Shown: in pieces, positions 9,693 through 19,800 of the stretch
How positions within the stretch are numbered: the stretch's first letter is position 1
How the letters are laid out: every line of letters begins with the position of its first letter
DNA from: Labrenzia sp. OB1
Lineage (GTDB): Bacteria > Pseudomonadota > Alphaproteobacteria > Rhizobiales > Stappiaceae
Length of the DNA: 64,000 nucleotides
NCBI RefSeq assembly: GCF_001624695.1
Contig: NZ_JSEP01000001.1
Coordinates: forward strand, 306,079-370,078
Direction: 5' to 3'
The notes under the pieces: generated by a model
Seen by the model: only the letters and a program-made list of their open reading frames with translations
What the model was told of the DNA's origin: nothing
Database searches by the model: none
Translations under genes and position numbers: made by a program

Positions 9693-10757
9693 CTATGCTG
9701 CCAGCGTGCCGTCGGGCGCGAAGAAAAAACAGTGGTTCGGGTCGAGGTGGAAGGTATGCACCTCACCGACCTGATAGGGATGCACCCCCGCTGACAGGGA
9801 CACCCAGGGCTGCCCGTTCATCTCGAAATGGGCGCTGCTTTCCGAGCCGCTGAGTTCAGTTACCAGAACGTGGCCCGAGAGCCTGACCGAATGGTCCGGC
9901 GTTTCCACCGGCAGCACATGATGCGGCCGGATCGCCAGCGTGTAGCGCCCGTCGGCAAGGCTCGCCGCGTCACCCGGCAGGGTCCAGCTCGTCTTCTCGT
10001 TCAGTACGACCCTTTCTCCCTGCTTGGTCACTTGCGCAACGTTGATCGGAGGATTGGAGAACACTTTCGCCGCATCCAGATCCCTGGGCTTGCGGTAGAT
10101 GTCGGCAGTGGGGCCGAACTGGACCACCTTGCCGTCCGTCATCAGTGCGGTCTTCCCGCCAAGCAGAAGCGCTTCTTCGGGTTCGGAGGTCGCGTAGACG
10201 ACAACCGCCCCCCGGCCGGCGAACAATTCGGGAAGCTGATCGCGCAGCTCCTCGCGCAGCTTGTAGTCCAGGTTCGCCAGAGGTTCGTCGAGAAAAACGG
10301 CGTCGCTTTCCTTGACGATGGCACGGGCCAGCGCGGTCCGCTGCTGCTGGCCGCCGGACAATTCGTGCGGTTTGCGATTCAGGAAGGGCTTCAGTTTCAT
10401 GAGGCCCGCCGCCTCGTCCACCCGGCCCTCGATTTCCGACTTCGCCACGCCGGCAACTTTCAACGGCGAGGCAATGTTGTCGAAGACCGACATATGCGGG
10501 TAATTGACGAAAAACTGGTGCACCAGGCTGATGTTGCGCTTTTGCGCCGACAGGCTGGAGACATCTCTGCCATTGAGGACAATCTGCCCGGAGGCGAGGC
10601 TGTCGAGGCCGGCCATCAGCTTGATCAGCGAGGTCTTGCCCGAACCGGTTTCTCCGAGAAGAACGTTGAAATGGCCGGTTTCAAGCGTCAGGCTCGTTTC
10701 CTTGACGTGGGTGATGCCTGCCACGCGCTTGCTGACGTTTTTAAGTTCCAGGGACAT
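9693..10757 (-). CDS. glpS: Glycerol ABC transporter ATPase GlpS-like
   Basis: This 354-residue MalK-type ATPase has Walker A GETGSGKTS, the canonical signature LSGGQQQR, and Walker B DAVFLDEPLANLD. The switch region is YATSEPEEAL, so the usual switch histidine position is Ser, another departure from the textbook pattern. A C-terminal TOBE-like domain follows. ATG 10757 is chosen because the aligned domain begins there; the reading frame stays open 20 codons upstream. It is the first gene after the binding-protein gene, from which a 9-bp stem-loop separates it. Confidence 0.85.
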   Translation of the reverse strand: MSLELKNVSKRVAGITHVKETSLTLETGHFNVLLGETGSGKTSLIKLMAGLDSLASGQIVLNGRDVSSLSAQKRNISLVHQFFVNYPHMSVFDNIASPLKVAGVAKSEIEGRVDEAAGLMKLKPFLNRKPHELSGGQQQRTALARAIVKESDAVFLDEPLANLDYKLREELRDQLPELFAGRGAVVVYATSEPEEALLLGGKTALMTDGKVVQFGPTADIYRKPRDLDAAKVFSNPPINVAQVTKQGERVVLNEKTSWTLPGDAASLADGRYTLAIRPHHVLPVETPDHSVRLSGHVLVTELSGSESSAHFEMNGQPWVSLSAGVHPYQVGEVHTFHLDPNHCFFFAPDGTLAA

Positions 10758-10832
10758 GTATCTTCGCCCGCGTCCGGACTGGCTCAGGGTTTGGAACTCC
10801 GAAACCCTGGCCGTCACATTCGCATAGGTGGG

Positions 10833-10854
10833 GGACCGGGGTCTTCCCCGGTCC
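10833..10854 (-). other. Intercistronic stem-loop after the glycerol-binding-protein gene
   Basis: A perfect 9-bp stem (GGACCGGGG and CCCCGGTCC) with a 4-nt TCTT loop lies between the binding-protein stop and the first ATPase start. No T-run follows on the minus strand, so it is more likely an mRNA stabiliser or partial attenuator than a full terminator. Such structures commonly raise the level of binding protein over the membrane subunits. Confidence 0.75.
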
Positions 10855-10879
10855 TGTTGTTGGGATCAGACGACCCGGC

Positions 10880-12619
10880 TCAGTTTTCCGCCCAGCGGGC
10901 AACCAGCTCGTCATAGTTCACGGTCTGGCCCTGAGGCTTCTCGTTGTCGAGCTTGGCCTTTGGAGCACCCGGCTGGGACAGCCAGTATTCCGCGTCCTTT
11001 TCCTCGTTCAGACGTGGACCGCAACCGCCGTAGACGTTGGCGCGCTCATCGGCCTGCTGCATGCGGGCCATAACGATGTCCATTTCCTCCGCCAGACGGT
11101 CCATGGCTTCCTGCGGCGTGAAGGCGCCGGAGTTCACGTCACCGATCTGCTGCCACCAGATCTGGGCCAGCTTCGGATAGTCAGGAACATTGACGCCGGT
11201 CGGCGACCAGGCCACCCGGTCCGGAGAGCGGTAGAACTCGACCAGCCCACCGAGTTTCGGAGCCCGTTCGGTGAACGATTCGTGACGCACGGTGCTGTCA
11301 CGAATGAAGGTGAGACCGACATGGCTCTTCTTCACGTCAACCGTCTTGGAGACCACGAACTGGGCGTAGAGCCAGGCGGCTTTCGCACGGTCTTCGGGAG
11401 TGGATTTCAGGATGGTCCAGGAACCCACGTCCTGATAACCGACCTTCTGGCCTTCTTCCCAGTAGGGACCATGCGGGCTCGGAGCCATGCGCCACAGCGG
11501 CGTACCCTCGTCATCCACCGTGTTGTTGCCTTCGGACTTCGGCTTCACCATGTCAGCGGTGAACGCGGTGTACCAGAAGATCTGCTGGGCAACGTTGCCC
11601 TGGCTGAGTGCCGGCAGGGACTGGTAGAAATCGAAGCTGGCGGCACCCGGAGGGGCGAAGTTGCGCAGCCACTCATCCCATTTGCGGATGGCGTAGACAG
11701 CCGCAGGACCGTTGGCGGCACCACCGCGGGAAACCGAAGCACCCACCGGGTTGCAGGTCCCCTTTTCCATGCGGATGCCCCACTCGTCGACCGGAATGCC
11801 GTTCGGCTCACCCTTGTCGCCGGCGCCGGCCATGGAAAGCCAGGCATCGGTCATGCGCCAGCCGAGATCCGGTGCGCGCTTGCCGTAATCCATGTGTCCG
11901 AAGATCTGGACGCCGTCGACTTCCTTCACGTCGTTGGTGAAGAACTCGGCAATGTCCTCATAGGCGGACCAGTTGACCGGAACGCCCAGGTCATAACCGT
12001 ATTTGTCCTTGAAGGCCGTCTTCAGGTCTTCACGGTCGAACCAGTCCTTCCGGAACCAGTAGAGGTTCGCGAACTGCTGGTCGGGCAACTGGTAGAGATC
12101 GCCGTCCGGACCGGTGGTGAACTGCGTGCCCATGAAGTCGTCCAGGTCGAGTCCCGGATTGGTGACATCCTTCGCGGTACCTTCCATCCAGTCGGACAGA
12201 TTGTAGGCAAGCTGCAGGCGGGAATGGGTGCCGATCAGATCGCTGTCGTTGACATAGGCGTCATAGAGGTTCCGTCCGGTCTGCATCTGGGTCTGGACAG
12301 CCTGAACGACTTCGCCTTCACCGAGAATCTGGTGATTGACCTTGATACCGGTGATTTCCTCAAACGCCTTCGTCAGGACTTCCGACTCGTAGGAATGTGT
12401 CGGGATACCTTCTGACAGGACGTTGATCTCCATGCCATCGAACGGTTCGGCCGCCTTGATGAACCACTGCATCTCGGCAAGCTGATCGTCCTTCGACAGG
12501 GTCGAAGGCTGGAATTCCTGGTCAATCCACTTCTGTGCCGCTGCTTCGTCGGCAAAAGCGGATCCTGACCCCGCAATCACAGCGCAAGCTGCAACCGCGG
12601 AGAGTAGATACTTACGCAT
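10880..12619 (-). CDS. glpV: Periplasmic glycerol-binding protein GlpV-like
   Basis: This 579-residue extracellular solute-binding protein starts with a clear Sec signal peptide (MRKYLLSAVAACAVIAGSGS, cleavage near AFA-DEA). Its size is well above that of ordinary sugar-binding proteins and matches the GlpV group. It should bind glycerol in the periplasm and deliver it to GlpPQ. ATG 12619 is preferred over 12625 because the GGGAGG ribosome site then has normal spacing. The gene is first in its operon and is followed by the stem-loop at 10833-10854. No glpD, glpK or glpR gene is in the window. Confidence 0.85.
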   Translation of the reverse strand: MRKYLLSAVAACAVIAGSGSAFADEAAAQKWIDQEFQPSTLSKDDQLAEMQWFIKAAEPFDGMEINVLSEGIPTHSYESEVLTKAFEEITGIKVNHQILGEGEVVQAVQTQMQTGRNLYDAYVNDSDLIGTHSRLQLAYNLSDWMEGTAKDVTNPGLDLDDFMGTQFTTGPDGDLYQLPDQQFANLYWFRKDWFDREDLKTAFKDKYGYDLGVPVNWSAYEDIAEFFTNDVKEVDGVQIFGHMDYGKRAPDLGWRMTDAWLSMAGAGDKGEPNGIPVDEWGIRMEKGTCNPVGASVSRGGAANGPAAVYAIRKWDEWLRNFAPPGAASFDFYQSLPALSQGNVAQQIFWYTAFTADMVKPKSEGNNTVDDEGTPLWRMAPSPHGPYWEEGQKVGYQDVGSWTILKSTPEDRAKAAWLYAQFVVSKTVDVKKSHVGLTFIRDSTVRHESFTERAPKLGGLVEFYRSPDRVAWSPTGVNVPDYPKLAQIWWQQIGDVNSGAFTPQEAMDRLAEEMDIVMARMQQADERANVYGGCGPRLNEEKDAEYWLSQPGAPKAKLDNEKPQGQTVNYDELVARWAEN

Positions 12620-13154
12620 CTGCATCTCCTCCCAATGAGATAAATAGCGCCGTGTTTATCCGGCTGCCGATACTTGGACATACCGTTGCCATGTTGTCAA
12701 ACTAATTTTTTAGTAGATTTATTTCGACCCAAAAAACAATTTAAAGCATTGATATAAATAAGATAATATCGACGCGCATTTGATCCGGCGACCGCTCGTT
12801 TTCTCGTTTTGATCTCGTTGTCAGGACCGAGTGTGGCACAAATTTGTCGGCAAATGTAGGGTGGAAACCAGGTTTCGGTTCTTTCATTTGAGCGATCGCA
12901 TTTCGACGAATCAATTTCGTTTGGTGCCATCAAACGAAAATATTTGATTGGCACGGCAGCGCAGCATGGCCTGCTGCAACGCCAGAAGAGAGCAATCTTC
13001 ATCCTGGCCCGCCTCTTCCTCACGCCAGAACAAGTCCCGTGACAGGCCTCGCAAAACACCAACACCGGAAATGCCTGGGCACGTGTTTTAGGTTGCAAAT
13101 CTCCATACGGAAAAGGATGAATGCAAAAAGCGCTTCAACCGGGAACCAAACTCA
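12620..13154. promoter_or_regulatory. Divergent promoter region between glpV and an SDR gene
   Basis: This 535-bp AT-rich region has no convincing gene. It separates the minus-strand glycerol operon from a plus-strand reductase gene. It contains a 9-bp inverted repeat (TTTCGTTTG, 7-nt spacer, CAAACGAAA at 12915-12939), a perfect 8-bp tandem direct repeat CTCGTTTTCTCGTTTT at 12795-12810, and a short dyad ACTAATTTTTTAGT near 12700. One or more are candidate operators for the glycerol operon. Confidence 0.5.
12915..12939. promoter_or_regulatory. Candidate operator, 9-bp inverted repeat upstream of glpV
   Basis: TTTCGTTTG and CAAACGAAA form a perfect inverted repeat with a 7-nt spacer, about 300 bp upstream of glpV and 216 bp upstream of the SDR gene. 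The arms share the TCGTTT core with the direct repeats at 12795-12810, as might be expected of one regulator binding both. The regulator is not identified; a DeoR-type GlpR is a guess. Confidence 0.4.
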
Positions 13155-14216
13155 GTGAACCAGCCGATCTCCACAAGCCACCCGGTTCTGGTAACCGGTG
13201 CCACAGGGTATGTAGCCGGCTGGCTGGTGAAGGAACTGCTTGAGGCCGGCGTCACCGTAAACGCGGCGGTACGCGATCCCGGCAACGCTGCAAAACTGCG
13301 GCACCTGCGCGAAATCGCGGACAGATCGCCCGGAACACTAAGGTTCTTTGAAGCGGATCTCCTGAAGCCGGGCTCCTATGCCGCCGCCATGGAGGATTGC
13401 CGACTTGTCTTTCATACAGCGTCGCCATTCACCACCCGGGTCAGGAACCCGCAAAGGGAGCTGATCGATCCGGCACTCAAGGGCACCCGGAATGTACTGG
13501 AAACCGCGGCGGCAAATGCGGCAGTCGACAGGGTCGTCGTCACCAGTTCCTGCGCGGCGATCTACACCGACGCCATCGACTGCCAGACAGCTCCCGGCGG
13601 GACACTAAACGAAGAGATCTGGAACACCACCGCGTCGCTCTCCTATCAGCCTTACAGCTATTCCAAGACGCTGGCGGAACGCGAAGCCTGGAGGATCGCC
13701 GACGGGCAGAACCGCTTCAGACTGGTCGCCGTGAACCCGTCGCTGGTCATCGGCCCGGCCCTGAACCCGGATCCAACCTCCGAGAGTTTCAACATCGTCC
13801 GGCAGATGGGGAACGGCACCATGAGGCTGGGCGCTCCGAAACTCGGGATCGGCGCCGTGGACGTCCGCGATCTCGCCCGGGCGCATGTCGCGGCCGGTTT
13901 TGCTCCACATGCGCAGGGCCGCTATATCGTCTCGGGTCACAACACCAACATTCTCGAACTCGGCAAGACCCTCGTTGAAAAATTCGGTGACGCTTATCCG
14001 GTGCCGCGCAAATCGGTGCCCAAACCCATGGTATGGCTGTTGGGCCCGCTCATGAGCGGCATCTCCCGCAGGTTCGTCACCAACAACGTCGATGTGAAAT
14101 GGCGCGCGGACAATTCCAGAAGCAAACGCGACCTCGCCATGACCTACCGCCCGCTCAAGATGTCCATGGAAGACATGTTCCAGCAGATGATCGACACCGG
14201 AGCCTTCGGGAAGTAG
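13155..14216 (+). CDS. NAD(P)-dependent short-chain (extended SDR) reductase, dihydroflavonol-4-reductase-like
   Basis: This 353-residue protein has an N-terminal Rossmann motif VTGATGYVAGWLVKELLEAG and the catalytic Tyr-Lys in YSYSKTLAE (near residue 171), with the preceding serine region VVVTSSCAAIYTD. The layout fits the dihydroflavonol-4-reductase/3beta-HSD/cinnamoyl-CoA-reductase branch of extended SDRs. In bacteria these reduce aldehydes or ketones of unknown identity, so the substrate is not assigned. The start is a GTG; upstream ATGs are out of frame. It stands alone, divergent from glpV and convergent with kynA. Confidence 0.8.
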   Translation: MNQPISTSHPVLVTGATGYVAGWLVKELLEAGVTVNAAVRDPGNAAKLRHLREIADRSPGTLRFFEADLLKPGSYAAAMEDCRLVFHTASPFTTRVRNPQRELIDPALKGTRNVLETAAANAAVDRVVVTSSCAAIYTDAIDCQTAPGGTLNEEIWNTTASLSYQPYSYSKTLAEREAWRIADGQNRFRLVAVNPSLVIGPALNPDPTSESFNIVRQMGNGTMRLGAPKLGIGAVDVRDLARAHVAAGFAPHAQGRYIVSGHNTNILELGKTLVEKFGDAYPVPRKSVPKPMVWLLGPLMSGISRRFVTNNVDVKWRADNSRSKRDLAMTYRPLKMSMEDMFQQMIDTGAFGK

Positions 14217-14240
14217 CGGGCATTGCCCGCTGATTTCTGT
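14215..14240 (+). terminator. Possible Rho-independent terminator of the SDR gene
   Basis: A hairpin with stem AGCGGG/CCCGCT and loop CATTG overlaps the SDR stop codon and is followed by GATTTCTGTCT, a weak T-rich tail. Confidence 0.4.
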
Positions 14241-14282
14241 CTGGCTCGATGAATACGGCCTTACGCAGGCTTCCCTCTTGCA

Positions 14283-14303
14283 GTCCCGAACCTGATCCGG
14301 GAC
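14283..14303. repeat. Short intergenic palindrome (GTCCCG...CGGGAC)
   Basis: A 6-bp stem with a 9-nt loop lies in the gap between the convergent SDR and kynA genes. It resembles the small CCGGG-rich dyads at 57909-57939 and 58023-58050, which may be members of a dispersed intergenic repeat family, or it may act as a terminator stem for kynA. Confidence 0.35.
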
Positions 14304-14377
14304 CTCGCAGACGGCACTCGAAAACCTTGCTTGGCGTAAAGCCGCGACACCGGATGGCTCTTGGTGGAGCGGAAGGA

Positions 14378-15232
14378 TCAAAGCACCGTTCTGACGTGCC
14401 AGAGTTCGGGGAACAGCTCCACCTCAAGCATGCGCTTCAGATAGGAAACACCTCCCGTCCCGCCGGTGCCGCGTTTGAAGCCGATGACCCGCTCGACCGT
14501 CGTCACGTGATTGAACCGCCAGCGGCGGAAATAGTCCTCCAGGTCAACCAGCTTCTCACCGACTTCGTAAAGTGCCCAATGCGCGGACGGGTCACCGTAG
14601 ACAGCCCGCCAAAGCTCCATGATCTGGGGAACCTCCCGGTGCGGTTCCCCCGCCGGTGTCTCGGTAAGTTCCCGGTCAATCTCGAACCCGTTTCTGCGGG
14701 CAAAGGAAAGCACCACCTGGTAAAGGCTCGGCCGTTCGAGCTCTTCCCTGAGAAGCGCAACGCCTCCCGGATCATGTTCATGTGGCTTGATCATCGCCGT
14801 ATTGCGGTTGCCGAGCGCAAATTCGATCAACCGGTACTGCAGGGACTGGAAACCCGAGGAGACGCCCAGCGCATCGCGGAACCGCGTGTAATCGCTCGGG
14901 GTCATCGTGCGCAACACGTCCCAGGCCGAGTTGAGCTGTTCCATGATACGGCTGACCCGGGCCAGCAGCTTCATGGCTTCAGGCATGTGATCTTCCATGA
15001 TCGCCTGCCGTGCGCCGAACAGTTCGTGCAGCATCAGCTTCATCCAGAGTTCGGACGTCTGGTGCTGAATGATGAAGAGGAGTTCGTCAGGAGCGTCCGA
15101 CTGCGGCGACTGCGCCGTCAGTATCCGCGAAAGCCCCAGATAGTCGCTGTAGGACATCTTGTCCGAAAACGCCGTTTCAGCACCTTCCGTTGCGGGGTCA
15201 TAGGCACCGCCAGGGCTGTTGCTCTCTGTCAT
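14378..15232 (-). CDS. kynA: Tryptophan 2,3-dioxygenase
   Basis: This haem enzyme opens the indole ring of L-tryptophan to N-formylkynurenine, the first step of the kynurenine route. The 284-residue length is normal. Family hallmarks are visible: SYSDYLGLSRILTAQ, then IIQHQTSELWMKLMLHEL with the substrate-side histidine and the tetramer contacts, FQSLQYRLIEFALGNRN, and the C-terminal HVTTVERVIGFKRGTGGTGG with the likely haem-ligating histidine. No kynB or kynU gene is adjacent in the window, so the rest of the pathway must lie elsewhere. Confidence 0.95.
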   Translation of the reverse strand: MTESNSPGGAYDPATEGAETAFSDKMSYSDYLGLSRILTAQSPQSDAPDELLFIIQHQTSELWMKLMLHELFGARQAIMEDHMPEAMKLLARVSRIMEQLNSAWDVLRTMTPSDYTRFRDALGVSSGFQSLQYRLIEFALGNRNTAMIKPHEHDPGGVALLREELERPSLYQVVLSFARRNGFEIDRELTETPAGEPHREVPQIMELWRAVYGDPSAHWALYEVGEKLVDLEDYFRRWRFNHVTTVERVIGFKRGTGGTGGVSYLKRMLEVELFPELWHVRTVL

Positions 15233-15383
15233 CGATCTCTCCTGTCCGGCTGCTGCTCCCTCTGCTCGGGAGGCACCCTATCTGCCGGTAAACGCGTTCA
15301 GGCATCTATAGCCCCGCAACGGCGGAGTTGGATAGAGTTGAACGAGAGAGACTGCGCAGGAAACCCTGTCGGGCCGAAAGGTC

Positions 15384-16478
15384 TCAGCTCCCTGAAGCTT
15401 TCAGGATGGCCCCGGCTGAAAAGTCATAATGGCTGCTGCCGTTTATGGTCTTGCAGAACTGCCTGTAATCAATTTTGTCCCAGTCGCTGTCACCGATATT
15501 GGTCAGATAGAGATCCACGTTCTCGGGTGTGATAGGCGACATCCTGAAAACAACATCGACAAAGATCTCGCCATCGACCGATCTGGAAAAGTGGTCCCGG
15601 AGCATGACCAGAGCCCAGGCGCCGGCGAAGAAATGTCCACCATGGGTCATGGTCAGACTATCATCGCGCACAGCCTCCATACCGTCCGAAGACCAGTTGA
15701 GTCCAGCGAAAAAAATGTCCTCGCCCGGTCTCAGTCCGGCTTCCAGAGCCGCTTTCTGAGCGCCGAAGGCTACATCGTCATTCACCGCCCAGACGATATC
15801 CACCTGCGCGCGCTCGAACACGTTGCGGGCGCGCTTGTAGGCGACGGTCTCGTTCCAGTCGGTCGGGATCGCGTGCAGCAGCTTCACATCCGGATTGTTG
15901 GCAACCGCGCGCAACATCCCCGTCTCCCTGTGAAGACCGGCAGGCGTGGACGCGTCGCCGGTCAACGCCAGAAGGCGGATCGTCTCCCCTTGCGGTTTGA
16001 ACTTCCGGGCCTTCTCGATAAGGGAACTGGCCATCTCGTACCCGGCGGATTCATTGTCCGGGACGATGGACGCCACGATGTTGCCCAAATCGATATTGTG
16101 CCGTTCAAGATTTTTCTTCTGTTTGGGGGTCAGCTTGTTCAGCAGGAACAAGACCTTGCTGGGCTTGCCATCCATGAGTTGAAGCAACCGGGCGGCCGAC
16201 TGGTTCTCGTTCACAAGGATGAAATAGTCAGGAAGATCCCCATCCTCCAGCCGCTTCTTGAGCAGCGCCTCCATGATATAGGGTTGCCGGTCCGCATTGA
16301 GGATTTCAAGCTCCACATTCAGATCCGCCGCCGCAGCGGTCATGGTTCTGGATACGTCTCCCCAGAAGCCGGTCTCGCTACCCGGATTGATGAATGTGAC
16401 CCGAAAATCGGCAGAATGAGCCACACCCGCGAAGGTCAGGAAACACCAGATCCAGAACAGTCTAGAAAATGCAGTCAT
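15384..16478 (-). CDS. Orphan periplasmic sugar-binding-type protein (Peripla_BP_4 family)
   Basis: This 364-residue protein has a Sec signal peptide ending near AHS-ADF and the two-lobed fold of LacI-like periplasmic binding proteins (FINPGSETGFWGDVSRTM at the start of lobe 1, IVWAVNDDVAFGAQKAALEAG in lobe 2). No ABC permease or ATPase gene adjoins it, so it may be the binding component of a sensor system or of a distant transporter. The neighbours, kynA and the divergent transglutaminase cluster, do not indicate a ligand. Confidence 0.7.
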   Translation of the reverse strand: MTAFSRLFWIWCFLTFAGVAHSADFRVTFINPGSETGFWGDVSRTMTAAAADLNVELEILNADRQPYIMEALLKKRLEDGDLPDYFILVNENQSAARLLQLMDGKPSKVLFLLNKLTPKQKKNLERHNIDLGNIVASIVPDNESAGYEMASSLIEKARKFKPQGETIRLLALTGDASTPAGLHRETGMLRAVANNPDVKLLHAIPTDWNETVAYKRARNVFERAQVDIVWAVNDDVAFGAQKAALEAGLRPGEDIFFAGLNWSSDGMEAVRDDSLTMTHGGHFFAGAWALVMLRDHFSRSVDGEIFVDVVFRMSPITPENVDLYLTNIGDSDWDKIDYRQFCKTINGSSHYDFSAGAILKASGS

Positions 16479-16835
16479 TCAAATCCCGGTTCGTCACACG
16501 ACGACTTTCCAGCAGATCGAACGGCAAACAACGGCCGCAATGGAAAGCCTGGCCAAAATGTTTGGGCGCTTGCGGATGCCGCATGTGTTTTCACATCTAA
16601 TCATCCGCATATATTAGTTTACGAAAGTTTCATCCAGCAGTTAAAATGATCTCTTTCGCCTGAGCACAACCGGCAGACGCACCCCGTCTCGCGACGACAT
16701 CCATGATCGCTGTGATGTGAAAGCCGTTTGTCATTCGCTGCAAGACGCTTTCCCTGGCCCGCAGAAAGAAATGGTGCGCTGTAGCATTATGTGAAAATCT
16801 GGCTCAGGAGTTCCAAAGCCTTACAGGGTCATTTC
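16479..16835. promoter_or_regulatory. Divergent intergenic region, binding protein / transglutaminase cluster
   Basis: This 357-bp gap lies between divergent genes and should hold promoters for both. An AT-rich stretch near 16595-16640 is the likely promoter core. I see no gene, strong dyad or riboswitch-like structure here. Confidence 0.4.
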
Positions 16836-19800
16836 ATGTCCATCCGCGCAAGCATCTATCACCTGACCCATTACCGATATGACAGACCGGTCACTTTAAG
16901 TCCGCAGGTCATCCGCCTCCGCCCGGCGCCGCACAGCCGCACCCGCGTTCTGTCCCACTCCCTGAAAGTCTCGCCTCAAGGTCATTTCGTCAATCATCAG
17001 CAGGATCCCTACGGCAACTGGCTGGCCAGGTTCGTCTTCCCCGAACCCGTGCGCGAATTCAAGATTGAAGTCGATCTTGTCGCCGACATGACTGTCTACA
17101 ATCCCTTCGACTTCTTCGTCGAGGAGAGCGCCGAGGACTGGCCGTTCGACTATCCGGAAGAACTTCGGGAAGATCTGCAGATCTACAGGAGCACCGAACC
17201 CGCGGGGCCTCATCTGAAAGCGTTTCTGGACACTGTGCCGCGCGACAGACAGCGGACCATCGATTTCATCGTCGGGCTGAACGCAAAGGTTTCCGGCGCG
17301 GTCGGCTATGTCATCCGGATGGAAGCGGGCGTTCAGACACCGGAAGAGACGTTTGAACGGGGAACGGGCTCGTGCCGCGATTCAAGCTGGCTTCTGGTTC
17401 AGGCGCTTCGTCATCTGGGCTTTGCCGCCCGTTTCGTCTCCGGCTATCTCATCCAGCTGAAGCCGGACCTGGAAGCTCTTGACGGCCCCTCCGGCACCGA
17501 CCACGACTTCACGGATCTGCACGCCTGGGCCGAAGTCTACCTCCCCGGTGCGGGCTGGATCGGACTGGACCCGACATCCGGCCTGCTCACCGGCGAAAGC
17601 CATATCCCGTTGGCCGCGACACCGCACTATACAAACGCCGCACCGATCGTCGGGCTGGCGAGCCACGCGGACGTCGATTTCTCCTTCGACATGAAGATCA
17701 ACCGCGTTGCCGAGCACCCGCGGATCACCAAACCCTTTTCCGAGGAAGCCTGGACCGCGCTCAACCGGCTCGGGGAAGAGGTCGACCGGGTTCTGGTTCA
17801 GGAAGACGTGCGCCTGACGATGGGCGGCGAACCGACCTTCGTCTCCATTGACGATTTCGAGTCCGATGAATGGAACACGGAGGCCGTCGGCCCGACCAAG
17901 CGCGAGAAAGCCGACATTCTGGTCCGCCGGCTGCGCAAGCGCTTCGCCCCGGGCGGCTTTCTCCATTACGGTCAAGGCAAATGGTATCCGGGAGAAACCC
18001 TGCCCCGCTGGACGTTTTCCCTCTACTGGCGGCGCGACGACAAGCCGATCTGGAACGACCCGGAACTGATCGCCGAGGAAGGCAGCGACACCGGCGCGGA
18101 TGCGGACAAGTCGGACGCCCTGCTCCGCCAGATCGCGAAGCGGCTCGACGTCGATCCCCAATATGTGGTTCCGGCCTACGAGGATCCCGCCGTCTGGCTG
18201 GTCAAGGAAGCCAACCTGCCGGAAAACGTCACCCCGGACAATTCCGAACTCGAAGACGCCGAGGCGCGTCACCGGATCGCACGGGTCTTCGACCGCGGGC
18301 TCTCCTCCCCGTCGGGCCATGTCCTGCCCATCCAGCGCTGGCAGGCCAAGGCGTCCGGCCATAAATGGCGGTCGGAAAACTGGAAGCTGCGCCGCAATGC
18401 CTTGTTTCTGGTGCCGGGCGACAGTCCCGTTGGATACCGCATTCCCCTGGAATCGCTGCCTCACGTGCCACCGGCTCAATATCCCTATACGAATATCGCC
18501 GACCCGACTGTCCCAAGGGCGCCACTGCCGGAGTTTCCGGTCGGACCGCGGCCGGAGCGCCCGCAGGACGTTGCGCAGTTCACTGCGGCGGGTCCACAGC
18601 AGGAAAGACGCGAACAGCAATTGCCTGACGGGGAAATCGGCGACGCGGCTGTCCGTACCGCCTTGTCCGTGGAACCGCGCGACGGTCGGCTTTGTGTCTT
18701 CATGCCGCCGGTGGAAGCGATCGAGGACTATCTGGAACTCATCGCTGCTGCGGAAACCGCTGCGGCCGATCTCGGCATTCCGGTGCACATCGAGGGCTAT
18801 CCGCCCCCACCCGATCCACGCATGAACGTCATCCGGGTTGCCCCGGATCCGGGCGTCATCGAAGTCAACATCCATCCGGCGGCAAGCTGGAAGGACTGTG
18901 TGGCGATTACCGAAGGCGTTTACGAGGAGGCCCGCAACACACGTCTCGGCGCCGACAAGTTCATGATCGACGGCAAACATACCGGAACCGGTGGCGGCAA
19001 CCATGTTGTCGTCGGCGGAGCAACGCCGCTCGACAGTCCTTTCCTGCGCCGCCCGGACCTGCTTCGCAGCCTCATCCTGCACTGGCAGCGGCACCCGAGC
19101 CTCTCGTATCTGTTTTCCGGTCTCTTCATCGGTCCGACATCCCAGGCACCACGCGTCGACGAAGCGCGTCACGACGGGCTTTACGAGCTGGAAGTCGCCC
19201 TTTCGCAGATCAAGCGTCCGGCCGAAGGTCCGACACCCTTTCCCTGGCTGGTCGACAGGCTGCTGCGCAATCTTCTGGTCGATGTCACCGGCAACACCCA
19301 CCGGGCGGAAATCTGCATCGACAAGCTCTACTCACCGGACGGCCCGACCGGCCGCCTCGGCCTCGTCGAATTCCGCGGCTTCGAAATGCCGCCCGACCCG
19401 CGCATGAGCCTGGCGCAGCAGTTGCTTCTGAGAGCCCTGGTCGCCCGGCTCTGGCAGCGCCCGCTTTCGGGCAACCTGACCCGTTGGGGCACCACCCTCC
19501 ATGACCGGTTCATGCTGCCGCATTATGTCTGGGCCGATTTCCAGGATGTGCTGCGGGACCTGGATCACCACGGCTTCACCATGCGTCCGGACTGGTTCGA
19601 GGCTCAGGCGGAGTTCCGCTTTCCCTTCTGCGGGGAAATCGAGGTCGAGGGGGTTCATCTGGAGCTGCGGCAGGCGTTGGAACCCTGGCACGTTCTGGGC
19701 GAAACAGGTGCCATCGGCGGCACCGTGCGTTACACGGACAGCTCGACCGAACGCCTGCAGGTCAAGCTCACCACCGCCGATCCGGACCGCTATACCGTAA

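Noticed and set aside
12697..13098. 133-codon minus-strand frame in the glpV/SDR gap
   Set aside because: The residue make-up is irregular (Cys, Arg and Lys clusters), no ribosome site is present, and the region looks like an AT-rich promoter.
14249..15532. 427-codon plus-strand open frame
   Set aside because: It is antisense to tryptophan 2,3-dioxygenase, an unmistakable gene.
17382..19301. Long 639-codon open frame on the minus strand
   Set aside because: It lies wholly antisense to the transglutaminase/DUF2126 gene, whose domains are clear, and its translation shows no recognisable family. It is a high-GC shadow frame.
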